A stretch of DNA of 32,692 nt, from contig NZ_PZKG01000038.1 in assembly GCF_003034985.1 (NCBI RefSeq), positions 1 to 32,692 on the forward strand, in the 5' to 3' direction. This stretch comes from Cereibacter changlensis JA139. GTDB taxonomy: Bacteria > Pseudomonadota > Alphaproteobacteria > Rhodobacterales > Rhodobacteraceae. The translations under genes were made by a program, and so were the position numbers. The notes under the pieces are model-generated. The model was not told the origin of the DNA and searched no databases. It saw only the letters and a list, made by a program, of their open reading frames with translations. This document shows, in pieces, positions 26,958-32,692 of the stretch (the stretch's first letter is position 1; the number at the start of each line of letters is the position of its first letter).

Positions 26958-28114
26958 CAGCGCCCCGCCATCAGTTCGCGGCCGATCAGCATGCGGCGGA
27001 TCTCGGAGGTGCCGGCGCCGATCTCCATCAGCTTGGCGTCACGGAACAGCCGGGCCACCGGCGCATCGGCGAGATACCCTGCCCCGCCGAAGGCCTGCAC
27101 CGCCTGATGCGCCTGCACCATCGCCTGTTCCGAGGCATAGAGCACGCAGGCCGCCGCATCGGCGCGGGTGACTGTGCCCTTGTCGCAGGCCCGCGCCACC
27201 TCGTAGGTGTAGGCCCGCGCCGTGTTCAGCGCCACGAACATGTCGGCGAGCTTGGCCTGCATCAGCTGGAACGACCCGATCGGCTGGCCGAACTGCTCGC
27301 GCCCCTGCAGATAGGGCAGCACCTCGTCGAGACAGGCGGCAAGGATGCCCGTGCCGATGCCCGAGAGCACCACGCGTTCGTAGTCGAGCCCCGACATCAG
27401 CACGCGGGTGCCCCGCCCCTCCTCGCCCAGCACGTTCTCGAAGGGCACCTCGCAGCCGTCGAAGATCAGCTCGCCGGTGTTGGAGCCGCGCATGCCGAGC
27501 TTGTCGAAATGCGGGCCGGTGGAGAAGCCCGCCATGCCCTTCTCGATCAGGAAGGCGGTGATGCCCTTGGAGCCCGCCTCGGGGTCGGTCTTGGCATAGA
27601 CCACAAGCACATCGGCATCCGGCCCGTTGGTGATCCAGTATTTCGTGCCCGACAGCCGGTAGTGGCCGTTGCGCTTCTCGGCGCGCAGCTTCATCGACAC
27701 CACGTCCGATCCCGCCCCCGCCTCCGACATGGCCAGCGCGCCGACATGCGCGCCCGAGACGAGCTGCGGCAGGTAGCGCGCCTTCTGCGCCTCGGAGCCG
27801 TTCAGCACGATCTGGTTCACGCAGAGGTTGGAATGCGCGCCATAGGACAGCGCGACCGAGGCCGAGACGCGGGCGATCTCCTCCACCGCGACAGTATGGG
27901 CGAGATAGCCCATGTCGGCCCCGCCGAAAGCCTCGGGCACGGTGATGCCCAGAAGCCCGAGCTCGCCCATCTCGCGCCAGAGCTCCGCCGGAAAGACGTT
28001 GGCCCTGTCGATCGCCGCCGCCTGTGGCCTGACGCGGGCCTCGGCCCAGGACCGCACGGTGCCGCGCAACGCGCCGATATCCTCGCCCAGATCGAAGGTC
28101 GTTGCTGCGAACAT
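26957..28114 (-). CDS. ivd: Isovaleryl-CoA dehydrogenase
   Basis: This 385-aa acyl-CoA dehydrogenase oxidises isovaleryl-CoA to 3-methylcrotonyl-CoA, passing electrons to ETF. FAD/substrate segments are AMSEAGAGSDVVSMKL (128-143) and GTKYWITNGPDADVLVVYAKT (156-176). The catalytic base is Glu246 in GLDYERVVLSG, the position used by isovaleryl-CoA dehydrogenases rather than the later position of most family members. LMEIGAGTSEIRRMLIGREL ends the protein. The start at 28114 has AAAAGG seven bases upstream and sits 11 bases from a long palindrome. A longer upstream frame would translate through that palindrome and is not chosen. Also called liuA. Confidence 0.95.
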   Translation of the reverse strand: MFAATTFDLGEDIGALRGTVRSWAEARVRPQAAAIDRANVFPAELWREMGELGLLGITVPEAFGGADMGYLAHTVAVEEIARVSASVALSYGAHSNLCVNQIVLNGSEAQKARYLPQLVSGAHVGALAMSEAGAGSDVVSMKLRAEKRNGHYRLSGTKYWITNGPDADVLVVYAKTDPEAGSKGITAFLIEKGMAGFSTGPHFDKLGMRGSNTGELIFDGCEVPFENVLGEEGRGTRVLMSGLDYERVVLSGIGTGILAACLDEVLPYLQGREQFGQPIGSFQLMQAKLADMFVALNTARAYTYEVARACDKGTVTRADAAACVLYASEQAMVQAHQAVQAFGGAGYLADAPVARLFRDAKLMEIGAGTSEIRRMLIGRELMAGR

Positions 28115-28125
28115 GGCCCGGCCTT

Positions 28126-28147
28126 TTATTGAACAGTTGTTCAATAA
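28126..28147. promoter_or_regulatory. Operator-like palindrome upstream of ivd
   Basis: Perfect 10-base arms TTATTGAACA (28126-28135) and TGTTCAATAA (28138-28147) flank GT. The element is AT-rich in a GC-rich genome and begins 12 bases before the ivd ATG, where it would overlap the transcription start or leader. Size and symmetry suit a TetR-type repressor. LiuR/LiuQ-type control of leucine catabolism is known in proteobacteria, but this sequence is not the MerR-type LiuR site as I recall it. It could also affect the divergent creA gene, about 100 bases away. Confidence 0.65.
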
Positions 28148-28248
28148 GCTGCACGATGCGCCGAGTCGGGTCAAGTGCGTCGCGGCGGGCACTGGGAAGA
28201 CCGGCGGAAATGCTCCATGTTCCGCGCGAAACCAACGGAGGTATGGGC

Positions 28249-28701
28249 ATGCGGTGGGTCTTGAGGGCGGCGGTTCTGGCGGCGGCGATGGCGGGTCCCG
28301 CGGTGGCCGAGGTGGTGGGCAAGGTCGGAGTCGACTGGGTCGGCAACGACATCCTGATCGACGCGATCCCCGACCCGGGGGTCGAGGGCGTCACCTGCCA
28401 CATCGCCTACTTCGACCGCTCGCTGATCGACCGTTTCCGGCAGGGCAACTGGTTCGAGGATCCCTCGAACGCCTCCATCGCCTGCCGCCAGACCGGGCCG
28501 ATCACGCTGGGCGACATCGACCGCAGCAGCGACGGCGAGGAGATCTTCACCGAGGGCCGCTCTCTGGTGCTGAAGTCGCTGGTGGTGACGCGGGTGTTCG
28601 ACGAGCCGAACCAGACGCTGATCTATCTGGTCCATGCCCGCGAACTGACCGAGGGCTCGGCCAAGATGTCGATCTCGACGGTGCCGCTCTATCGCCCCTG
28701 A
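28249..28701 (+). CDS. creA: CreA-family periplasmic protein
   Basis: The 150-aa precursor has a signal peptide (1-20, cleavage after AVA). The body aligns by eye with E. coli CreA: VEGVTCHIAYF, SIACRQTGPITLGDI, SLVLKSLVVTRVFDEPNQTLIYLVHARELTEGSAKMSISTVP. Cys50 and Cys79 are at the places of the CreA cysteine pair and may form a disulfide. GGAGG at 28237-28241 is seven bases before the ATG at 28249 but only one before the ATG at 28243, so the later start is chosen. The biochemical function of CreA is unknown. It diverges from ivd and converges on the gph-like gene four bases away. Confidence 0.88.
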   Translation: MRWVLRAAVLAAAMAGPAVAEVVGKVGVDWVGNDILIDAIPDPGVEGVTCHIAYFDRSLIDRFRQGNWFEDPSNASIACRQTGPITLGDIDRSSDGEEIFTEGRSLVLKSLVVTRVFDEPNQTLIYLVHARELTEGSAKMSISTVPLYRP

Positions 28702-28711
28702 CGGGTCAGGG
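28696..28711. terminator. Hairpin containing both stop codons of creA and gph
   Basis: CCCTGA (28696-28701) and TCAGGG (28706-28711) form a stem around CGGG. The creA TGA (28699-28701) and the opposite-strand TGA of the phosphatase (TCA at 28706-28708) are symmetric parts of the stem. With only four bases between the genes it may serve as a compact bidirectional 3' structure. It is short and lacks a T-tract. Confidence 0.45.
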
Positions 28712-29371
28712 CAGCATCCGGGCGGCCAGCGCCGGCAGATCGTCGAAATGGTCGAGCAGCGCCTCGGGCGACAGTCGCTCCACCCCGCGCCCCTCCGGCC
28801 CGAAGGTCACCAGCGCCACCGGCACCCCGGCCGAGATCCCGGTCTTGCGGTCGGTCTCGGTATCGCCGATCAGCATCGAGCGCGCCACCGTGCCCCCCGC
28901 CTGCTCCACCGCCGCCACATAGGGCGCGGCATCGGGCTTGCGGGTCGGCAGCGTGTCGGCGCCGATCATCGCGTCGAAGAGGTGGCGGATTTCCATCAGC
29001 CCCAACAACGTCTCGGCCAGAGCCTCGGGCTTGTTGGTGCAGATCGCCGTGGCAAAGCCTGCGTCGCGCAGCGCCTGAACCGCCTCGCGCGCACCGGGAT
29101 AGAGCTGGGTATGCACGTTGATCGCGCAGCGGTAGTTCTCCAGCAGCAGCGGATACTGGATATCCACCTCCGCCTCCGACCAGCCCTGCCCCAGCCGCTC
29201 GAACCCGAGCCGCAGCATCGCCCGCCCGCCGTGAAAGGCGGTCAGCGCGTCTTCCAGCGGGTCGAGCAGGTCGCCATGGCCGAGCGCCCGGAAACAGGCA
29301 TTGGCCGAGGCGATCAGGTCGGCGCTGGTATCGGCAAGCGTGCCGTCGAGGTCGAAAACAACGGTGCGCAT
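28706..29371 (-). CDS. gph: HAD-superfamily phosphatase, probable phosphoglycolate phosphatase
   Basis: The 221-aa protein has the HAD motifs: VFDLDGTLADT (5-15; nucleophile Asp7 and Asp9), TNKPEALAETLL with the motif II Thr, a Lys in LPTRKPDAAPY, and IGDTETDRKTG with the acidic motif IV pair. The cap domain (about 15-85) is helical, as in Gph/CbbZ. Phosphoglycolate phosphatase removes 2-phosphoglycolate made by DNA repair or Rubisco oxygenation. No Calvin-cycle gene is in the window, so other small phosphate esters are possible. GGAG lies six bases before the ATG at 29371. It diverges from glmU. Confidence 0.85.
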   Translation of the reverse strand: MRTVVFDLDGTLADTSADLIASANACFRALGHGDLLDPLEDALTAFHGGRAMLRLGFERLGQGWSEAEVDIQYPLLLENYRCAINVHTQLYPGAREAVQALRDAGFATAICTNKPEALAETLLGLMEIRHLFDAMIGADTLPTRKPDAAPYVAAVEQAGGTVARSMLIGDTETDRKTGISAGVPVALVTFGPEGRGVERLSPEALLDHFDDLPALAARMLP

Positions 29372-29417
29372 GGCATCTCCTGAAACAGGCCGTAAGACAG
29401 AGTGATGGCCGCCACTC

Positions 29418-29445
29418 TTGCGGCGCAGCCGATCCCGGTTAAAAC
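29418..29445 (+). promoter_or_regulatory. Weak promoter candidate for glmU-glmS
   Basis: TTGCGG (29418-29423) and TAAAAC (29440-29445) are spaced by 16 bases in the 101-base divergent gap between gph and glmU. They would give a start near 29452 and a short leader with AAAGGAAAGAGG as ribosome binding region before the ATG at 29473. The match to the sigma-70 consensus is partial. Confidence 0.3.
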
Positions 29446-29472
29446 GGGCCGACCGCAAAGGAAAGAGGCTCC

Positions 29473-30831
29473 ATGGCATCCCCCTCCGTTTCTCTGATCG
29501 TGCTCGCCGCCGGGCAAGGCACGCGGATGAACTCCGACCTGCCGAAAGTGCTGCATCCTCTCGGCGCCGCGCCCCTGCTGCATCATGCCATGCGCGCGGG
29601 CCAGGCGCTGGACCCCGCCCGTATCGTCGTGGTGGCGGGCCATGGCGCCGAGGCCGTGACCAGGGCCGCCCGCGCCTTCGACGAGACGGTGGATGTGGTG
29701 GTGCAGGCCGAACAGCTGGGCACCGCCCATGCCGTGGCGCAGGCCGCGCCGCTGCTAGCGGGCGTGCCGGGCGAGGCCGTGGTGCTCTATGGCGACACCC
29801 CCTTCGTGCGCACCGAGACGCTGGAGGCGATGCTTGCCGCCCGCTCGCGACATGCGGTGGTGGTGCTGGGCTTCCACGCCCGCGATCCCGGGCGCTACGG
29901 GCGGCTTGTGACCTCGGGCGACACGCTGGAGAAAATCGTCGAATTCAAGGAAGCGACGGATGAGGTTCTGGCGATAAGCCTCTGCAATTCCGGCGTGATC
30001 TGCGCCGAGGCGAAGCTTCTCTTCGATCTGGTCGCCGCCGTGGACAACAAGAATGCCAGCGACGAATACTACCTGACCGACATCGTCGAGCTGGCCCGCG
30101 CCCAAGGACATTCGGCAGGCGTGGTGATCTGCGACGAATCCGAGACGCTGGGCATCAACACCCGCGCGCAACTCGCGGAAGCCGAAGCGGAATTCCAGAA
30201 ACGCGCCCGCGCCGAGGCGCTGGAGGACGGCGTGACGCTGACCGCGCCCGAGACGGTGTTCTTCGCGCTCGACACCCATATCGGCCGCGACGCGGTGATC
30301 GCGCCGAACGTGGTCTTCGGCCCCGGCGTCACCGTCGAGTCCGGCGCCGAGATCAAGGCCTTCTGCCATCTGGAGGGCTGCCACGTCAGCCGCGGCGCCA
30401 CCGTCGGCCCCTTCGCCCGGCTGCGCCCCGGCGCCGAACTGGCCGAGGATGTGCATGTCGGCAACTTCGTCGAGATCAAGAATTCCGTGCTCGACGAGGG
30501 CGTGAAGGTCGGCCACCTCACCTATCTCGGCGATGCCCATGTCGGCGAGGCGACCAACATCGGCGCGGGCACCATCACCTGCAACTACGACGGCGTGTCG
30601 AAGCACCGCACCGAGATCGGCGCCCGGGTCTTCATCGGCTCCGACACCATGCTGGTGGCCCCCGTGAAGATCGGCGCCGGGGCGATGACCGGCTCCGGTT
30701 CGGTCATCACCGAGGATGTGCCGGCCGAGGCGCTGGCGCTGGGCCGGGCGCGGCAGGTGAACAAGCCGGGTTTTGCGACAAAACTGATGGATCTCTACAA
30801 GGCGGCGAAGGCCGCCCGGAAAGGCGTGTGA
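29473..30831 (+). CDS. glmU: Bifunctional GlmU: glucosamine-1-P N-acetyltransferase / UDP-GlcNAc pyrophosphorylase
   Basis: The 452-aa enzyme makes UDP-N-acetylglucosamine for peptidoglycan and lipid A. The uridyltransferase domain shows LAAGQGTRMNSDLPKVLHPL (11-30; Lys25), QLGTAHAVAQ (81-90) and YGDTPF with metal-binding Asp108. From about residue 260 the left-handed beta-helix follows with hexapeptide repeats. Its acetyltransferase base is His348 (VGHLTYLGDA), followed by NIGAGTITCNYDG (362-374). The length is normal. The stop is one base from the glmS start, so the two are an operon. Confidence 0.97.
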   Translation: MASPSVSLIVLAAGQGTRMNSDLPKVLHPLGAAPLLHHAMRAGQALDPARIVVVAGHGAEAVTRAARAFDETVDVVVQAEQLGTAHAVAQAAPLLAGVPGEAVVLYGDTPFVRTETLEAMLAARSRHAVVVLGFHARDPGRYGRLVTSGDTLEKIVEFKEATDEVLAISLCNSGVICAEAKLLFDLVAAVDNKNASDEYYLTDIVELARAQGHSAGVVICDESETLGINTRAQLAEAEAEFQKRARAEALEDGVTLTAPETVFFALDTHIGRDAVIAPNVVFGPGVTVESGAEIKAFCHLEGCHVSRGATVGPFARLRPGAELAEDVHVGNFVEIKNSVLDEGVKVGHLTYLGDAHVGEATNIGAGTITCNYDGVSKHRTEIGARVFIGSDTMLVAPVKIGAGAMTGSGSVITEDVPAEALALGRARQVNKPGFATKLMDLYKAAKAARKGV

Positions 30832-30832
30832 C

Positions 30833-32638
30833 ATGTGCGGCATCGTAGGTGTTCTGGGCGATCACGAGGCCGCCCCGCTTCTGGTCGAGGCGTTGAAGCG
30901 GCTGGAATATCGCGGCTATGACAGCGCCGGCATCGCCACGGTGAACGACGGCGCGCTCGACCGCCGCCGCGCGGTGGGCAAGCTGGTGAACCTGTCGGAT
31001 CTGCTGGTGCACGAGCCGCTGGCCGGCAAGGCCGGCATCGGCCACACCCGCTGGGCCACGCATGGCGCGGCCACGGTGATCAACGCCCATCCGCACAAGG
31101 CCGGACCCGTCGCCGTGGTGCATAACGGGATCATCGAGAACTTCCGCGAGTTGCGCGCCGAGCTCGCCGAGGCGGGCTTCGCTGCCGAGAGCCAGACCGA
31201 CACCGAGACCGTCGCCCTCCTCACCCAGCTGCACATGTCGCAGGGCCTGAACGCGGTCGAGGCGGCCTCCGCCACCATCGCCCGGCTTCACGGCGCCTTC
31301 GCGCTCTGTTTCCTCTTCGACGGCGAAGACGACCTGATGATCGCCGCCCGCAAGGGCTCGCCGCTGGCGATCGGCCACGGCAAGGGCGAGATGTTCGTCG
31401 GCTCCGACGCCATCGCGCTTGCCCCCATGACGGACGAGATCACCTATCTCGAGGAGGGCGACCGCGCCGTCATCACCCGCGCCGGGGCCGAGATCTTCGA
31501 CGCCGAGGGCCGCCGGGTGAACCGCGCCATGACCCGCATCCAGCTGTCGGCCACGCGGATCGAGAAGGCCGGCTACAAGCATTTCATGGCCAAGGAGATC
31601 GCCGAGCAGCCGGTGGTGCTGGCCGATGCGCTGCGCCATTACGTGCAGGATCAGCACCTGAACCTGCCGGTGGATTTCACCGGCGTCGACCGGCTAACCA
31701 TGGTCGCCTGCGGCACGGCCTCCTATGCCTGCCATGTGGCGAAATACTGGTTCGAGCAGCTCGCGGGCCTGCCGGTCGAGGTCGATATCGCGTCGGAGTT
31801 CCGCTACCGCGAACCGCCGCTGTCCCCAACCTCCTGGGCGCTCTTCGTCAGCCAGTCGGGCGAGACCGCCGACACGCTCGCCGCCCTGCGCTATGCCAAG
31901 GAGAAGGTGGCCAAGATCGTCTCGGTGGTCAACGTCCCCACCTCCTCCATCGCCCGCGAATCCGATCTGGCCCTGCCGATCCTCGCCGGGGTCGAGGTCG
32001 GCGTGGCCTCGACCAAGGCCTTCACCTGCCAGCTGACGGTGCTCGCGCTGCTGGCGCTGAAGGCGGCGGTGGATCGCGGCCGGCTCGATGCCGATGGTCT
32101 GGCGAAGCACCTCGCCGATCTCGCGAGCCTGCCCGGGCTGATGAACCACGCGCTCGGCGGCGGCGACTATCCGGAGATCGCCGAGGAACTGGCCGAGGCG
32201 CAGGACATTCTCTTCCTCGGCCGCGGGTCGATGTTCCCGATCGCGCTGGAAGGCGCGCTGAAGCTGAAGGAATGCAGCTATATCCACGCCGAAGGCTATG
32301 CCTCGGGCGAGTTGAAGCACGGGCCCATTGCGCTGATCGACGCCCGCGTGCCGGTGATCGTCATGGCCCCGCGCGACGCGCTGTTCGACAAGACCGTGTC
32401 GAACATGCAGGAGGTGATGGCCCGCCATGGCCGGGTGCTGCTGATCTCCGACGCGCAGGGCGTGGCCGAGGCAGGCTCGGGCTGCTGGCGCACGCTGACC
32501 ATGCCGCAGGCGCCGGATTTCCTCGCGCCGATCCTCTACGCCCTGCCGGCGCAGCTGCTGGCCTATCACACCGCCATCGCCAAGGGCACCGACGTCGACC
32601 AGCCGCGCAACCTTGCGAAATCTGTGACCGTGGAGTAA
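30833..32638 (+). CDS. glmS: Glutamine--fructose-6-phosphate aminotransferase (isomerizing)
   Basis: The 601-aa enzyme makes glucosamine-6-phosphate from fructose-6-phosphate and glutamine. Cys2 (MCGIVGVLG) is the glutaminase nucleophile. GHTRWATHGA and HNGIIENFREL follow in the glutaminase domain. The two SIS isomerase domains show MVACGTASYACHVAKYWFEQ, SQSGETADTLAALRYAKE, and GRGSMFPIALEGALKLKECSYIHAEGYASGELKHGPIALID. The terminal LAKSVTVE holds the catalytic lysine. It is co-transcribed with glmU (one-base spacing). No glmS riboswitch or small-RNA site is evident, nor room for one. Confidence 0.97.
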   Translation: MCGIVGVLGDHEAAPLLVEALKRLEYRGYDSAGIATVNDGALDRRRAVGKLVNLSDLLVHEPLAGKAGIGHTRWATHGAATVINAHPHKAGPVAVVHNGIIENFRELRAELAEAGFAAESQTDTETVALLTQLHMSQGLNAVEAASATIARLHGAFALCFLFDGEDDLMIAARKGSPLAIGHGKGEMFVGSDAIALAPMTDEITYLEEGDRAVITRAGAEIFDAEGRRVNRAMTRIQLSATRIEKAGYKHFMAKEIAEQPVVLADALRHYVQDQHLNLPVDFTGVDRLTMVACGTASYACHVAKYWFEQLAGLPVEVDIASEFRYREPPLSPTSWALFVSQSGETADTLAALRYAKEKVAKIVSVVNVPTSSIARESDLALPILAGVEVGVASTKAFTCQLTVLALLALKAAVDRGRLDADGLAKHLADLASLPGLMNHALGGGDYPEIAEELAEAQDILFLGRGSMFPIALEGALKLKECSYIHAEGYASGELKHGPIALIDARVPVIVMAPRDALFDKTVSNMQEVMARHGRVLLISDAQGVAEAGSGCWRTLTMPQAPDFLAPILYALPAQLLAYHTAIAKGTDVDQPRNLAKSVTVE

Positions 32639-32666
32639 CCCGCCCGCAACAGCCGGGAGGCCCGCC

Positions 32667-32692
32667 ATGCTCGATGCCCACCTCGACCAGAT
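32667..32692 (+). CDS. Start of an unidentified gene, cut by the window end
   Basis: An ATG at 32667 follows a strong ribosome binding site GGGAGG (32655-32660) by six bases and is 28 bases after the glmS stop. Only MLDAHLDQ can be read, so no identity is possible. The spacing suggests it belongs to the glmU-glmS operon. Confidence 0.5.

Noticed and set aside
27039-28403. Minus-strand 454-codon frame overlapping ivd
   Set aside because: It is out of frame with ivd, Arg/Ala-rich without a family signature, and runs through the ivd operator and part of creA.
32639-32666. Terminator after glmS
   Set aside because: The 28 bases contain no stem and include a strong ribosome binding site for the next gene, so read-through is more likely.

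Overview
The window is GC-rich (visibly well over 60%) and reads as a chromosomal segment of an alphaproteobacterium, most likely a member of the Rhodobacteraceae (Rhodobacter/Paracoccus relatives). The grounds are a 14-gene complex I cluster interrupted by extra reading frames, a short NuoG, a NuoE with a long C-terminal tail, a DUF5337 gene between nuoE and nuoF, a birA-coaX-rnj tail after nuoN, and intergenic palindromes of a kind I associate with this family. No phage, transposon, CRISPR array, rRNA or tRNA was seen.

Layout. At 1-384 lies the 3' end of a plus-strand gene for an Arg/Glu-rich protein, followed by two palindromes, the second a good intrinsic terminator. A tiny lipoprotein gene follows (593-754). 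From 20196 down to 769 the minus strand carries one very compact gene train: nuoA-B-C-(26-codon mini-ORF)-D-E-DUF5337-F-lipoprotein-G-lipoprotein-H-I-CMD-J-K-L-M-N-birA-coaX-rnj. Most junctions overlap or are separated by only a few bases. The exceptions, at nuoK/nuoJ and lipoprotein/nuoG, hold hairpins. The products are the proton-pumping NADH:quinone oxidoreductase, several uncharacterised passengers, biotin protein ligase, type III pantothenate kinase and RNase J.

From 28114 down to 20422 is a leucine/isovalerate degradation (liu-type) set on the minus strand: isovaleryl-CoA dehydrogenase coupled to a DUF1622 membrane protein, then both methylcrotonyl-CoA carboxylase subunits, HMG-CoA lyase and a methylglutaconyl-CoA hydratase candidate. 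Together these convert isovaleryl-CoA to acetyl-CoA and acetoacetate. The set is split by a plus-strand ompW-family porin gene preceded by a close match to an Fnr/FnrL box. A long palindromic operator candidate sits just upstream of ivd.

The right end holds a CreA-family periplasmic protein gene, a convergent phosphoglycolate phosphatase-type HAD gene, and glmU-glmS, which make UDP-GlcNAc precursors for the cell envelope. A new gene starts at 32667 and runs off the window.

Most of the window is core metabolism and no wholly new system is evident. The parts most worth following up are the passengers inside the nuo operon (two lipoproteins, the cysteine-free CMD protein, DUF5337 and the mini-ORF bridging nuoC and nuoD), the operator candidates before ivd and ompW, and the DUF1622 gene coupled to ivd.
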